Counted from the first letter of the stretch, positions 10,523-20,611 are shown. The stretch: DNA of 64,000 nucleotides from Microvirga lotononidis (GCF_034627025.1 NZ_CP141048.1:4354001-4418000); one strand, 5' to 3'. The notes: a model not told the origin generated them from the sequence alone. Translations and numbers: made by a program.

Positions 10523-11704
10523 CTAGGGCCGCGTCGCTTCAGCATAGGTCGGAATGAGCTGCCGTGTCACTTGCCGGGCTTCCTGGTCCATCCCGAGAGC
10601 ATCTGCCACGGTCGCCGGCGCGGAGATCCGTCTTCCCGAGAACATTGAGCAGACGCGCTCGACGATCTCCGAAATATCATAGAACCTGATATGGCCTGCC
10701 ATATAGGATTCAACGGCGATCTCATTGGCTGCATTCAGGATGGTGGGCATCGCTCCCCCGGCCCTGAGTGCGGCCTTAGCCAGAGATAGGCACGGAAACC
10801 GCTCTTCGTCAGGGCGTTCGAAGCTTAATCGTCCGATCGCGGCAAGATCGAGACGGGGCAGGTCCATGGTGAGGCGCCCCTGATTGCGCAAGGCGTTCGC
10901 GATCGGGACCTTCATGTCGGGAAGGGCAAGCCCGGCCGTAACGGCACCGTCGCTCCACTGCACGAGGCCGTGGACGATCGCCTCCGGGTGAACCAGAACG
11001 TCGAGCCGCTCCTCCGGGAGATCGAACAGGTGATGCGCCTCGATCAGCTCGAGACCCTTGTTCATCAAGGTGGCCGAGTCGATGTTGATCTTCGACCCCA
11101 TGGACCAGACCGGGTGAGCCGATGCCTCCTTGGCGCCGGCCGCCGCGATGGCCTCCCTCGTCCAGGAGCGGAAGGGGCCTCCAGAGGCGGTTATAACCGC
11201 CTTTTCCACATCCCTCCCCAACCCTGCCGCAAGAGCATGGTCGAGGGCGTTATGCTCGGAATCCACCGGCATGATTTCCACGCCGCGTTGCCGGGCATCG
11301 GCCATGAAGGCGGCGCCTGCGCTGACGAGACTTTCCTTGTTGGCGAGGGCAATCCGCCGCCCCGCCTTCAGGGCCGCATGGGTCGGAGCCAGGCCGGCCG
11401 TGCCGCTGATGGCGGCGAGAACAATGTCGGCGTCACGCTCGGCCGCATCGAGAACGGCCGATGGCCCCGCCCCGCTGGCGATTCCCGTTCCCGCCAGGGC
11501 TTCCCTCAGCGCCTCGCCCCCGCGCTCATCGGCAAGGGCGGCAAAATTGGCGCCGAGTTCGCGGGCCATTTTAGCGAGCGCCGGAGCATCGCGCCCACCG
11601 ACGACGGCCTCGATGCGGAACTCGTCCCGATGGGCCAGAACGACGTCGGCCGTCGAGCGGCCGATTGAACCGGTGGCTCCGAGAATCGTAAGGGAACGGG
11701 TCAT
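10523..11704 (-). CDS. dxr: 1-deoxy-D-xylulose-5-phosphate reductoisomerase
   Basis: The 393-residue protein is DXR (IspC), which makes 2-C-methyl-D-erythritol 4-phosphate in the cytoplasmic MEP isoprenoid pathway using NADPH. The nucleotide-binding GATGSIGRSTADV sits at residues 9-21; the metal site is in PVDSEHNAL, the substrate loop in ITASGGPFRSW and the conserved MNKGLELIEAHHLF block follows. A TTG one codon upstream of ATG 11704 is a less likely start. The pathway feeds UppS next door. Confidence 0.96.
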   Translation of the reverse strand: MTRSLTILGATGSIGRSTADVVLAHRDEFRIEAVVGGRDAPALAKMARELGANFAALADERGGEALREALAGTGIASGAGPSAVLDAAERDADIVLAAISGTAGLAPTHAALKAGRRIALANKESLVSAGAAFMADARQRGVEIMPVDSEHNALDHALAAGLGRDVEKAVITASGGPFRSWTREAIAAAGAKEASAHPVWSMGSKINIDSATLMNKGLELIEAHHLFDLPEERLDVLVHPEAIVHGLVQWSDGAVTAGLALPDMKVPIANALRNQGRLTMDLPRLDLAAIGRLSFERPDEERFPCLSLAKAALRAGGAMPTILNAANEIAVESYMAGHIRFYDISEIVERVCSMFSGRRISAPATVADALGMDQEARQVTRQLIPTYAEATRP

Positions 11705-11710
11705 CAATGC

Positions 11711-12568
11711 CTATGGGATGGAGTGAATCGTCGAAAGAACGGCCGCAGCGATCAGGCATACGGCCCAGAAACCATCCAGGCGGTCCATCACGCCGCCATG
11801 ACCCGGGATAAGATGGCTCGAATCCTTGACGTTGCAATGGCGCTTGAGAGCCGACTCGCCGAGATCTCCGATCTGGCTCGCAACAGAGGCGACGACGGAG
11901 ATGACCGCCGTGCCGAGGAGTCCGAATGGAAGTCCCAGGCCAAATTTCTGCCCTACCCAGGCGACCAGCACCCCGCCAAGGGCTGCCGCTACGACGCCCC
12001 CCATGAACCCGGACCAAGTCTTCTTCGGACTGATGGGCGGACACAATTTCGGTCCGCCGAAGGTCCGGCCCGTGAAATAGGCGGCGATGTCCGTCGCCCA
12101 CACGACGGCGAACATCCATAGCAGGCCCAGGATGCCGAGTTCGGGATGCTCACGGACGATCGGTGGAACGAGCACGATCGGCAACGCGTAAAGAAATCCC
12201 GATGCCGCCCAGATTCTGTTGCCGTTGCCGCGCGCCAGGAGCGTGCCTGCAGCCAGGAAGAGCAGCCCCGCGGCAATGAAGACGCTCAAGCTCGCATTCG
12301 CCAGGAAAAGAGCAGTCAGGACAGCGAGGCCGACCGCAAGAACGCCCTGCACCGGCAGGCGCGGCTCCACAGCCGTCATGCGGGTCCATTCGATCATGAT
12401 GGCGATGCCGGCCGCGAGCCAGAACAGGGCGAAGGGCCACCCGCCCCAATAGGCCGTCAACAGGGCTATGGCGACCATGACCAGAGCCGAAAGAACGCGT
12501 GCCGTCAGTTCCTTGGATGGGGCAGGCTTCGAATTGGAAGGCAAGCTTGATCCTTGGTCCGAGACCAT
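11711..12568 (-). CDS. cdsA: Phosphatidate cytidylyltransferase
   Basis: A 285-residue polytopic inner-membrane enzyme that makes CDP-diacylglycerol from phosphatidic acid and CTP, the branch point of phospholipid synthesis. The CDP-alcohol synthase signature is present near the C-terminus: ISPKKTWSGFMGG followed by GDLGESALKRHCNVKDSSHLIPGHGG and MDRLD. Several hydrophobic helices fill the N-terminal half. It follows uppS with a 2-base gap and precedes dxr by 6 bases, so it is co-transcribed and probably coupled. Confidence 0.95.
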   Translation of the reverse strand: MVSDQGSSLPSNSKPAPSKELTARVLSALVMVAIALLTAYWGGWPFALFWLAAGIAIMIEWTRMTAVEPRLPVQGVLAVGLAVLTALFLANASLSVFIAAGLLFLAAGTLLARGNGNRIWAASGFLYALPIVLVPPIVREHPELGILGLLWMFAVVWATDIAAYFTGRTFGGPKLCPPISPKKTWSGFMGGVVAAALGGVLVAWVGQKFGLGLPFGLLGTAVISVVASVASQIGDLGESALKRHCNVKDSSHLIPGHGGVMDRLDGFWAVCLIAAAVLSTIHSIP

Positions 12569-12570
12569 CG

Positions 12571-13338
12571 TCAGCCCGCCCGAACGCTCAGGCCGCCGAA
12601 CCGGCGGTCGCGCCTGAAATATTCGTCAATGGCGGACCTGAACGCGGTCTCGTCGAAATCCGGCCAGAAACAGGGCAGGAAGACAAACTCGGAATAGGCC
12701 GTCTGCCACGTCAGGAAGTTCGATACCCTCTGCTCGCCCGAGGTCCGGATGACCAGATCCGGATCGGGAATATCATGGGTATCAAGGGCTAGCCCGACCG
12801 TGGCCATATCGATATCGGCGGGGTCGAGCGTCCCTTCCTTCACCTTGAGGGCAAGAGCCCGCATGGCGCCCACGATCTCCTGGCGCCCGCCGTAATTGAA
12901 CGCGATAACGAGCGTCAGGCCCGTATTGGACCGGGTGAGATGCTCCGCCTCGTCCAACAGCAGGCGAATGTCGGAGGCCAATCCCTCGCGCTCTCCGATG
13001 ATCCGGACGCGGATGTTGTTGGCGTGAAGCTCGGCCAGATCGTGCCGGACGAAGCGTTTGAGCAGGCCCATGAGGTAGGAGACCTCGTCGACGGGCCTCC
13101 GCCAGTTCTCGGCCGAGAAGCTGTAAACCGTCAGGTACCCGATGCCGAGATCCGTCGCGGTTCGCACCGCACGGCGGATCGCCTCGATCCCCTTCCGATG
13201 CCCCTCGAACCGGGGCAGCCCTCTCTGTGCGGCCCAGCGTCCGTTTCCATCCATGATGATGGCAACATGGCTTGGCATCCCCTCGACCGCCTCTCGCTGG
13301 GCGAGGATGGGAGCCGTCCGCTTGGCTTCGCCGCTCAT
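12571..13338 (-). CDS. uppS: Di-trans,poly-cis undecaprenyl diphosphate synthase
   Basis: UppS adds eight isopentenyl units to farnesyl diphosphate to give the C55 carrier for peptidoglycan and O-antigen. The catalytic Asp30 is in [21 protein letters not shown], and the C-terminal substrate block is [24 protein letters not shown] choose ATG 13338 (MSGEAKRT, 255 residues), preceded by GGGACGG; a GTG at 13356 would add six residues. It is a soluble homodimer associated with the membrane. Confidence 0.95.
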   Translation of the reverse strand: MSGEAKRTAPILAQREAVEGMPSHVAIIMDGNGRWAAQRGLPRFEGHRKGIEAIRRAVRTATDLGIGYLTVYSFSAENWRRPVDEVSYLMGLLKRFVRHDLAELHANNIRVRIIGEREGLASDIRLLLDEAEHLTRSNTGLTLVIAFNYGGRQEIVGAMRALALKVKEGTLDPADIDMATVGLALDTHDIPDPDLVIRTSGEQRVSNFLTWQTAYSEFVFLPCFWPDFDETAFRSAIDEYFRRDRRFGGLSVRAG

Positions 13339-13365
13339 ATTTCCGTCCCGATGCACGCCTGACGG

Positions 13366-13926
13366 TCAGACGTGCATGATTTCCTTTTCCTTGGACACCA
13401 GAAGCCCGTCGATTTCGGCTACGAACTGATCGGTGGCCTTCTGAACCTGGTCAGCATGACGCTTGCCGTCATCCTCGCTAATCGTGCTGTCCTTCTCAAG
13501 CTTCTTGAGCAGATCGAGCCCATCGCGGCGCACGTGGCGAACGGCGATCTTCGCCTCCTCGGCGTATTTATGAGCGACCTTCACCATCTCCTTGCGGCGC
13601 TGCTCGTTCATCTCGGGGATGCGGAGGCGGATCACCTGACCCTCCGTCTGCGGATTGAGGCCGAGATCCGACTCCCGGATCGCCTTCTCGACGGCGGCCA
13701 CCATGCCCCGGTCCCAAACCTGGACGCTCAGAAGGCGCGGTTCCGGAACGTTGATCGTGGCGACCTGGGTAATCGGCATCAGGGAGCCATAGGCGTCGAT
13801 CTGAATGGGATCGAGAAGGTTCGGGGAGGCGCGCCCGGTGCGAAGGCTAGCCAGGTCGTTCTTGAAAGCGTTGATGGCGCCCTGCATGCGGCGCTTCACA
13901 TCGGCGAGATCAAAGGTCGTGGCCAT
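13366..13926 (-). CDS. frr: Ribosome recycling factor
   Basis: The 186-residue protein is RRF, which with EF-G splits post-termination ribosomes. Family signatures include [28 protein letters not shown] at the N-terminus, the domain II segment around [18 protein letters not shown] and the C-terminal helix [24 protein letters not shown]. It sits between pyrH and uppS as in most Proteobacteria, 72 bases after pyrH. Confidence 0.97.
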   Translation of the reverse strand: MATTFDLADVKRRMQGAINAFKNDLASLRTGRASPNLLDPIQIDAYGSLMPITQVATINVPEPRLLSVQVWDRGMVAAVEKAIRESDLGLNPQTEGQVIRLRIPEMNEQRRKEMVKVAHKYAEEAKIAVRHVRRDGLDLLKKLEKDSTISEDDGKRHADQVQKATDQFVAEIDGLLVSKEKEIMHV

Positions 13927-13998
13927 CAGATTTTGTCCTTACGCGAACTAGTTAAAACGGGCTTACGCTTCCCAGGGTCCGGCATCAAGGCCCTAGGA

Positions 13999-14715
13999 TC
14001 AAGGGGCGACGATCGTCGAGGGCACTTTCCCCTGGAGAAGAGCCGTTACCGAGCTGGGAGCGTGCACCGAACCGACGATGATGGAGAGCTTGCTCTCGCG
14101 CGCCAGGGCGAACGCAGCCGTATCCATGACCTTCAGATCCTTGGCGATTGCCTCGTCATGGGTCAGACGGTCGAATCGGATAGCTGAAGGGTCCTTCTTC
14201 GGATCGGCCGAGTAGACGCCGTCCACCTGCGTCGCTTTCAGAACCGCGTCGCAGCGGAGCTCGGCGGCACGCAGGACGGCAGCGGTATCGGTCGTGAAAA
14301 AGGGGTTGCCGGTACCGCCCGCCAGGACCACGACCTGCCCCTTGTCGAGGTGGTGGAGGGCCGGCTGGCGGGCATAGGTCTCGCAGATTGTCGGCATGGA
14401 GACCGCCGACATGGTGCGGGCCGGCACGCCTGCCGCATTGAGGGCGGTCTCGACGGCAAGGGAGTTCATGACCGTTCCGAGCATGCCCATCGAGTCAGCC
14501 GTGGGTCGGTCGATCCAGCCGGCGGCGCTCATGCGGGCGCCGCGAATGATGTTGCCGCCGCCGATGACGACGGCAATCTCGAAGCCGGCCCGCGTCGCCT
14601 GGGCCAGATCCTCGGCCAGGGAGGACAGGATCTGAGTGTCGAGCCAGTAGCCGTCGGGAGCCATCAAGGCCTCACCGGAAAGCTTCACCAGGATGCGCCG
14701 GAACGTTGCCATCAT
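13999..14715 (-). CDS. pyrH: Uridylate kinase
   Basis: PyrH is the hexameric bacterial UMP kinase, making UDP for pyrimidine nucleotides and feeding UDP-GlcNAc synthesis. Motifs: RRILVKLSGEALM at the N-terminus, VVIGGGNIIRG, and the nucleotide-binding GTGNPFFTTDTAAVLRA. I choose ATG 14715 (MMATFRRIL, 238 residues), because AAAGAAAGG lies just upstream; the ATG at 14742 would put nine odd residues in front and start right at a terminator-like stem. GTP activation and UTP inhibition are family properties. Confidence 0.96.
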   Translation of the reverse strand: MMATFRRILVKLSGEALMAPDGYWLDTQILSSLAEDLAQATRAGFEIAVVIGGGNIIRGARMSAAGWIDRPTADSMGMLGTVMNSLAVETALNAAGVPARTMSAVSMPTICETYARQPALHHLDKGQVVVLAGGTGNPFFTTDTAAVLRAAELRCDAVLKATQVDGVYSADPKKDPSAIRFDRLTHDEAIAKDLKVMDTAAFALARESKLSIIVGSVHAPSSVTALLQGKVPSTIVAP

Positions 14716-14743
14716 CAGACCTTTCTTTTCGAGACTTCTCATG

Positions 14744-14771
14744 AAAACGGCGGCTGAAGAGCCGCCGTTTT
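14744..14771 (-). terminator. Terminator-like stem between tsf and pyrH
   Basis: Arms AAAACGGCGGCT (14744-14755) and AGCCGCCGTTTT (14760-14771) pair perfectly over 12 bp with a 4-base loop. Read on the - strand, the stem ends in TTTT just after the tsf stop and 29 bases before the pyrH start codon. It could end most of the abundant rpsB-tsf message, leaving partial read-through into pyrH-frr. Confidence 0.7.
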
Positions 14772-14783
14772 CCTGGGTTCGAT

Positions 14784-15713
14784 TTAGGCCTTGAGACCGG
14801 CCTGGGCGGCCACTTCGGCCGCGAAGTCCGGAGCCTCCTCCTTTTCGATGCCCTCGCCGAGGGCATAGCGGACGAAGGCCTTGAGGGTCACCGGCTTGCC
14901 GGCCTTGGACTCGGCTTCCTTGAGGACCTGGGTCACGGTCTTCGAAGGATCGTGAACGAAGGGCTGCTCCAGGAGCGTGACTTCCTTGAAGTAGCTCTTC
15001 AGGCCGCTCTCGATGATCTTCTGCATGACATGGTCCGGCTTGCCGGCGTTCTTGTCACGCAGGATCGCGCTTTCGCGCTCGATGGTCGCCTGATCGACGC
15101 CGGAGGCATCGAGAGCCACCGGGCTGGTGGCGGCCACGTGCATGGCGATCTGACGGCCGAGCGTGCTGAGCGCATCGACATCGCCCTCGGACTCGAGCGC
15201 CACGAGAACGCCGATCTTGCCGAGGCCTTCGCTGACGGCGTTGTGCACGTAGGAGGCGATCACGCCCTTCGATACTTCGAGCTTGGCGATGCGACGCAGG
15301 GTCATGTTCTCGCCGATGGTGGCGATGAGCTCCTGCAGGCGGTCCTTCACGGTCGTGGAGGAGCCCGGGAAGCTGGCAGCTTCGAGCGACTCGATGGTGC
15401 CGTTGCCCATCAGGCCGATCTTGGCGGCTTCGCGCACGAAGGCCTGGAACTGGTCGTTGCGGGCGACGAAGTCCGTCTCGGAGTTGACTTCGAGGATCGT
15501 GGCGGTGTGACCGGAAGACTCGACGGCCACGAGGCCTTCGGCAGCGACGCGACCGGCCTTCTTGGCGGCCTTCGACAGGCCCTTCTTGCGGAGCCAGTCG
15601 ATCGCGGCCTCCATATCGCCGTTGGTCTCGGCGAGAGCGGCCTTGCAGTCCATCATGCCGGCGCTGGTCGTCTCGCGCAGCTCTTTCACCATCGCAGCGG
15701 TAATGTTCGCCAT
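14784..15713 (-). CDS. tsf: Elongation factor Ts
   Basis: EF-Ts is the cytoplasmic guanine nucleotide exchange factor for EF-Tu. The 309-residue protein begins [27 protein letters not shown], the family signature, followed by [16 protein letters not shown]. The start at 15713 has AAAGGAAA upstream; a frame beginning at 15740 adds nine residues including that ribosome binding site and is wrong. It follows rpsB after a spacer holding a 10-bp hairpin. Confidence 0.97.
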   Translation of the reverse strand: MANITAAMVKELRETTSAGMMDCKAALAETNGDMEAAIDWLRKKGLSKAAKKAGRVAAEGLVAVESSGHTATILEVNSETDFVARNDQFQAFVREAAKIGLMGNGTIESLEAASFPGSSTTVKDRLQELIATIGENMTLRRIAKLEVSKGVIASYVHNAVSEGLGKIGVLVALESEGDVDALSTLGRQIAMHVAATSPVALDASGVDQATIERESAILRDKNAGKPDHVMQKIIESGLKSYFKEVTLLEQPFVHDPSKTVTQVLKEAESKAGKPVTLKAFVRYALGEGIEKEEAPDFAAEVAAQAGLKA

Positions 15714-15745
15714 GGCTTTTCCTTTCAAAGGTTCACGCATAGAGG

Positions 15746-15774
15746 GAGCCCGGCGCTCATGGAACGCCGGGCTC
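15746..15774 (-). other. Hairpin in the rpsB-tsf spacer
   Basis: Arms GAGCCCGGCG (15746-15755) and CGCCGGGCTC (15765-15774) form a perfect 10-bp stem with a 9-base loop. No T tract follows on the - strand, so this is probably an mRNA processing or stability element, or a weak attenuator, rather than a full terminator. Confidence 0.6.
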
Positions 15775-15818
15775 GATCATTCGTTCAAGCGGCGCTGCAT
15801 CGTGCGGCGCCGTAAGGC

Positions 15819-16841
15819 TTACGCAGCAGCGGCTTCGATCATCGAGCGGGCCTGGTTGATCCAGCCGTCGCGCTCGAGGCGGCCGTTCAGCTTCAGGTCC
15901 TTGTCGAGCTGAGCGACATCGCCCGACTGCATGGCTGCCAGCTGCCAGTAGTGGAAGATACCGGCCTCGTTGAGCTTCTTCTCGAGCTGCGGGCCGACGC
16001 CGTTCAGCTTGGTCAGGTCGTCGGGAGCGCCACGGGGAGCCGCCAGACGCTCGAACTGCTCACCTTCATAGGCGGCAACAGCTGTATCGTTCGCCGGAAG
16101 CTCCTCGGCCATCGGGTTCTCGGACTCACCGATGTCGATGCCCATTGCGCCGGCGCCACGGGAGATGCCATCGAGTGCGGCACGGGCGATCAGGTCGCAA
16201 TAGAGCGAGATCGCGCGGCCGGCGTCGTCATTGGCCGGAACCGGGAAGGTGATGCCGTCCGGGTCGCAGTTCGTGTCGACGATGGCAGCCACCGGGATGC
16301 CGAGGCGCTTGGCCTCTTGAATCGCCAGCTGCTCCTTGTTGGTATCGATGACGAAGATCAGGTCGGGCGTGCCGCCCATGTCCTTGATGCCGCCGAGAGC
16401 GCGCTCAAGCTTTTCCTTCTCACGGGCGAGCATGAGGCGCTCCTTCTTCGTGAGGCCCTGGCCGCCGCCGGCGAGGATCTCGTCGACCTTGCGCAGGCGC
16501 TGGATCGAGCCGGAGATCGTCTTCCAGTTGGTCAGCATGCCGCCGAGCCAGCGGGAGTTGACATAGTACTGGGCCGAACGCTTGGCCGCGTCGGCGACCG
16601 CATCGGAAGCCTGACGCTTGGTGCCGACGAAAAGCACGCGACCGCCCTTGGCCACCGTGTCGCTGACGGCCTGGAGGGCACGGTGCAGCATCGGAACCGT
16701 CTGGGCAAGGTCGATGATGTGGATGTTGTTGCGGGTGCCGAAGATGTACTGCCCCATCTTCGGGTTCCAACGGTGAGCCTGGTGGCCAAAGTGAGCGCCA
16801 GCCTCAAGCAGGCTGCGCATCGAGAAATCGGGAAGCGCCAT
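15819..16841 (-). CDS. rpsB: 30S ribosomal protein S2 with C-terminal helix-hairpin-helix extension
   Basis: Residues 1-230 are standard S2 ([28 protein letters not shown] at the start, [31 protein letters not shown] in the middle). The protein then continues to 340 residues, about 100 longer than E. coli S2. The extra part has an acidic linker and, at about residues 275-330, a small helical domain with [21 protein letters not shown], a helix-hairpin-helix pattern like those in DNA-binding and L21-associated domains. S2 binds the 30S platform near the mRNA exit. The 178-base leader contains a good promoter and possible regulatory stems. Confidence 0.95.
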   Translation of the reverse strand: MALPDFSMRSLLEAGAHFGHQAHRWNPKMGQYIFGTRNNIHIIDLAQTVPMLHRALQAVSDTVAKGGRVLFVGTKRQASDAVADAAKRSAQYYVNSRWLGGMLTNWKTISGSIQRLRKVDEILAGGGQGLTKKERLMLAREKEKLERALGGIKDMGGTPDLIFVIDTNKEQLAIQEAKRLGIPVAAIVDTNCDPDGITFPVPANDDAGRAISLYCDLIARAALDGISRGAGAMGIDIGESENPMAEELPANDTAVAAYEGEQFERLAAPRGAPDDLTKLNGVGPQLEKKLNEAGIFHYWQLAAMQSGDVAQLDKDLKLNGRLERDGWINQARSMIEAAAA

Positions 16842-16947
16842 AGTTTTATTCTCCGGTTAAGCCTCCGCGGATCAGTGGACCGGTCCGACCGGCCACCGGG
16901 ATACCTCATGGACTTATGAGGTTGATTCCGCGTGTGGGATAGGCGCG

Positions 16948-16976
16948 CATATAGGGGTAAAGGGGCTGGAATGCAA
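16948..16976 (-). promoter_or_regulatory. Predicted rpsB promoter
   Basis: On the - strand TTGCAT (16971-16976) and TATATG (16948-16953) are separated by exactly 17 bases, a good sigma-70 match. Transcription would start near 16941, giving a leader of about 100 bases before the rpsB ATG. That leader holds a 7-bp stem (ACCTCAT/ATGAGGT, about 16904-16923) and a GGACCGGTCC-type palindrome near 16878, which could mediate S2 autoregulation; this last point is inference. Confidence 0.6.
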
Positions 16977-17019
16977 GCCCGACATTACCCGTCCTCGCCT
17001 AGGTGAAAGCGGGAATGGC

Positions 17020-20000
17020 TCAGTTCACGTGGACGTCCACGACCCCCGGCACCGCGCGGAGAGCACCGGCGATCTGGGGGGTGGCCATGTACTTGCCGGG
17101 GAGCTTGACTTCGACCTCCCGGTCGCCGTCGTCGAGGATCAGGACGAGGGAAACCTCCCCCTCGCCCCGGGCCTTGAGGCGCTCAAAGACGCTCGTGATC
17201 GGCCGCTCGTCGCGCAGGAAGATCCGCATGCTCTTCTGGTGCTTGGCGACGGCCTCGTCCAGGGGCTCGGCCATGCCGATCCGCGCCCTCACCTCTTCGC
17301 CTTCGAGACCGGCCTGGAGCATCAGGACCACGGCGGATCCGGGTTCGAGAACGTCGCGCAGGCGCTGGAGCCCCTCGGAGAAGATGATGGCCTCGAACTG
17401 TCCGGTCTGATCCGACAGGGTGAGGATGCCCATCTTGTTGCCGGTCTTGGTCCGGCGCTCCTGCCGGTCGAGGATGGTGGCGGCGACGCGCCCCACGGAA
17501 TTGCCCGCCCTTACAGAACGGCAGAACTCCATCCAGGTCTGGACGCGGAGTTTCTTGAGAAGATCGCCGTATTCGTCGAGCGGATGGCCTGAGAGGAAGA
17601 ACCCGATGGCGTCGTATTCCCGCTGCAGCCTCTCGGCGGAGGGCCAGGGCTCGTAGGGTCCGATCCGCAGCTGCACGCCGGCCGCGGCGACGCCGCCGAA
17701 CATGTCCATCATGCCGCCATTGGCCGCCTCATGCGATTGCTGGGCGAGGCTCATCATCGCGTCGATGGATGCGCAAGCCTTCGCGCGGTCCGGCTCCAGT
17801 TCGTCGAAGGCGCCGGCCGCGATGAGGTTTTCGAGCGTGCGCTTGTTGATGGCTTTCGGATTGATGCGCCGGGCGAAGTCGGCGAGATCCTTGAAGGGCT
17901 CGTCGCCCCTCGCCTCGACCACGGCCTCGATGGCCTGCCGACCAACGCCTTTCACGGCCGCAAGAGCATACAGAATCTGCCCCTTGCCCTCCTGATCGTA
18001 CTGCACGTCGAAGACGACGCCGGAACGGTTGATCGACGGCGGGATGACCTTGAAGCCGAGGCGTTGAGCCTCGCGTCGGAATTCCGACAGCTTGTCGGTG
18101 TTGTCGAGATCGAGGGTCATCGATGCGGCGAGGAACTCGACCGCATGATTGGCTTTCAGATAGGCCGTCTGGAACGCGACCAGCGCGTAGGCTGCCGCGT
18201 GGCTCTTGTTGAAGCCGTAATCTGCGAACTTGGCGAGCAGGTCGAAGATCTCGTTCGACTTCCCCTTGTCGAGGCCGCCCTCCTTCGCGCCGGAGACGAA
18301 GCGCTCGCGCTGCGCGTCCATCTCGGCCTTGATCTTCTTACCCATGGCGCGGCGCAGAAGGTCGGCGTCGCCGAGCGAGTATCCGGAGAGGACCTTCGCC
18401 ACCTCCATCACCTGCTCCTGGTACACGATGATACCGAAGGTCTCGCGCAGGATCGGCTCCAGCTTGTCGTGGGGGTACCAGTCCTTCTTGTTGTGCTCGT
18501 CCTTGCCGAGCTTGCGTGCGCAATAGACCGGGATGTTCGCCATCGGGCCCGGACGGTAGAGTGCCACGAGGGCGATGATGTCCTCGAAGCGGTCGGTCTC
18601 CATCTCGACGAGCGCTTTTCGCATGCCCGCCGATTCCACCTGGAACACGCCGACCGTCTCGCCGCGCCGAAGCATCTCGTAGGTTTTGCGATCGTCGAGC
18701 GGCAGAGCCGAAAGGTCGACCTCGATGCCCTTTCGGCGAATGAGATCGACCGCCGTGCGCAGAACGGTAAGAGTCTTGAGGCCCAGAAAGTCGAACTTCA
18801 CCAGGCCCGCCTGCTCGACCCATTTCATGTTGAACTGGGTCACGCGCATCCCGGTCTTCGGGTCTCGGTAGAGCGGCACCAGTTCCTGGAGGGGACGGTC
18901 GCCGATCACCACGCCAGCGGCGTGGGTCGAGGCGTGCCGGTGCAGGCCTTCGAGCTTCTGCGCGATGTCGAGCATTCGCTTGACGACCGGTTCCTCGTCG
19001 ATGGCCGCCTGCAGCTTCGGCTCGCCCTCGATGGCCTGCGCGAGCGTCACCGGATTGGCCGGGTTCTGCGGCACGAGCTTGGTGAGCTTGTCGACCTGGC
19101 CGTAAGGCATTTCGAGCACGCGGCCGACGTCGCGGATCACGCCACGGGCGAGCAGCGTACCGAAGGTGATGATCTGAGCGACCTGCTCCTCGCCGTAGCG
19201 CTGCTGCACGTATTCGATGACGCGCTCGCGCCCCTCGACGCAGAAGTCGATATCGAAGTCCGGCATCGAGACGCGTTCCGGGTTGAGGAAGCGCTCGAAG
19301 AGCAGAGCAAACCGCAGAGGATCGAGATCGGTGATGGTGAGCGCATAGGCGACGAGCGAGCCCGCACCCGAGCCACGGCCCGGCCCCACCGGAATGTTGT
19401 GATCCTTCGCCCACTTGATGAAGTCGGACACGATCAGGAAGTAACCCGGGAACTTCATGTTCCGGATGATGCCGATCTCATAGGCGAGCCGGTCGCGGTA
19501 ATCCTGCTCGGTCAAGCCCGGCGCGGGACCATGAGCGGCGAGGCGCTTCTCGAGCCCCTCTTCCGCCTGCCGCTTCAGCTCCTCGCCCTCGTCCAGCGCA
19601 GCCGCATCGGGACCGGTTCCGAAATTCGGCAGGATGGGCTTGCGGGTTCTCACGCGCGTGGCGCAGCGCATGGCGATCTCGACGCTGGCCTGGAGCGCGT
19701 CAGGGAGATCCGCGAACAGCTCCATCATCTGCTGGCGCGTCTTGAAGTGATGCTCCGGCGACAGACGGCGGCGATCCGGATTCGAGACGATCTGCCCTTC
19801 GGCGATGGCGAGCAGAGCGTCGTGCGCCTCGTAGTCCTTGGACGACGGGAAGAAGGGTTCGTTTGCCGCCACGATGGGCAGCCCGTTTCGATCCGCCAGC
19901 GCGAGCAACTCTCCTTCGATCAGGCGCTGGTCCTCGAGGCTATGGCGCTGGATCTCGACATAGAGCTGGTGGCCGAAGGCGTTCTTCAAGAGATCAAGCC

Positions 20001-20493
20001 GGGCCTGCGCCAAGTCCTGACGCGCCCCGTTGCGCAGGGCGCAATCGAGGGGCCCCGAGAAACCGCCTGTCAGGGCGATCAGCCCCTCGCTGTGAGCCGA
20101 GAGCACCGGCGCCATCACGCGCGGATCCTCGCCCAGAGGCACGCCGAAATAGGCGTGGCTCACGAGACGCATGAGGTTGCGATAACCCTCCTCGTTCTGC
20201 GCGAGCAGCACGATGTTCGACGGCTGCGGCACCACGCGGGCAACCGGATCCGGCTCCTCGAAGCAGACGGACAGCTGAACGCCCGCTATGGGCTGGATGC
20301 CGGAACCCGCGAGCTTCTCGGAAAACTCCAGGGCACCGAAGAGATTGTTGGTGTCAGTGAGTGCGAGGGCCGGCTGCTTATCCGCCGCGGCGAGTTTGGC
20401 CAGTTGCGCGACCTTCAGCGCCCCCTCGAGCAACGAGTACGAGGAATGGACATGCAGATGGACGAAACCGATATCGTGAAGAATGCGCGCCAT
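17020..20493 (-). CDS. dnaE: DNA polymerase III subunit alpha (replicative)
   Basis: The 1157-residue protein is DnaE1, the catalytic subunit of the replicative polymerase. The N-terminal PHP domain starts with FVHLHVHSSYSLLEGALK. The catalytic aspartates are Asp414 and Asp416 in PDFDIDFCVEGR, next to PVGPGRGSGAGSLVAYAL. Then come the fingers, the helix-hairpin-helix region near GVGRQAIEAV and a C-terminal OB fold (VGRVAATILDRQERRTKTGNKMGILTLSD). Length equals E. coli DnaE (1160), so it is not the shorter SOS mutagenesis DnaE2. A LexA-controlled microprotein gene lies 118 bases upstream in the same direction, so part of dnaE transcription may be SOS-linked. Confidence 0.97.
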   Translation of the reverse strand: MARILHDIGFVHLHVHSSYSLLEGALKVAQLAKLAAADKQPALALTDTNNLFGALEFSEKLAGSGIQPIAGVQLSVCFEEPDPVARVVPQPSNIVLLAQNEEGYRNLMRLVSHAYFGVPLGEDPRVMAPVLSAHSEGLIALTGGFSGPLDCALRNGARQDLAQARLDLLKNAFGHQLYVEIQRHSLEDQRLIEGELLALADRNGLPIVAANEPFFPSSKDYEAHDALLAIAEGQIVSNPDRRRLSPEHHFKTRQQMMELFADLPDALQASVEIAMRCATRVRTRKPILPNFGTGPDAAALDEGEELKRQAEEGLEKRLAAHGPAPGLTEQDYRDRLAYEIGIIRNMKFPGYFLIVSDFIKWAKDHNIPVGPGRGSGAGSLVAYALTITDLDPLRFALLFERFLNPERVSMPDFDIDFCVEGRERVIEYVQQRYGEEQVAQIITFGTLLARGVIRDVGRVLEMPYGQVDKLTKLVPQNPANPVTLAQAIEGEPKLQAAIDEEPVVKRMLDIAQKLEGLHRHASTHAAGVVIGDRPLQELVPLYRDPKTGMRVTQFNMKWVEQAGLVKFDFLGLKTLTVLRTAVDLIRRKGIEVDLSALPLDDRKTYEMLRRGETVGVFQVESAGMRKALVEMETDRFEDIIALVALYRPGPMANIPVYCARKLGKDEHNKKDWYPHDKLEPILRETFGIIVYQEQVMEVAKVLSGYSLGDADLLRRAMGKKIKAEMDAQRERFVSGAKEGGLDKGKSNEIFDLLAKFADYGFNKSHAAAYALVAFQTAYLKANHAVEFLAASMTLDLDNTDKLSEFRREAQRLGFKVIPPSINRSGVVFDVQYDQEGKGQILYALAAVKGVGRQAIEAVVEARGDEPFKDLADFARRINPKAINKRTLENLIAAGAFDELEPDRAKACASIDAMMSLAQQSHEAANGGMMDMFGGVAAAGVQLRIGPYEPWPSAERLQREYDAIGFFLSGHPLDEYGDLLKKLRVQTWMEFCRSVRAGNSVGRVAATILDRQERRTKTGNKMGILTLSDQTGQFEAIIFSEGLQRLRDVLEPGSAVVLMLQAGLEGEEVRARIGMAEPLDEAVAKHQKSMRIFLRDERPITSVFERLKARGEGEVSLVLILDDGDREVEVKLPGKYMATPQIAGALRAVPGVVDVHVN

Positions 20494-20611
20494 GAAATTC
20501 TACTCAGCAAACGGCACGCATAGTGGCACGATTCTGGTCTAAGGAAGCCTAACCTCCGGCCACAAGGACAATGTTCCTGTGAATCCCGGTGAGTTGTTGT
20601 GGATCCCGGTA

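Noticed and set aside
17731..20523. 930-codon open frame on the + strand opposite dnaE
   Set aside because: Antisense of a gene with full DnaE motifs; long antisense frames are expected at this GC content because stop codons are rare in the complementary third-position frame.
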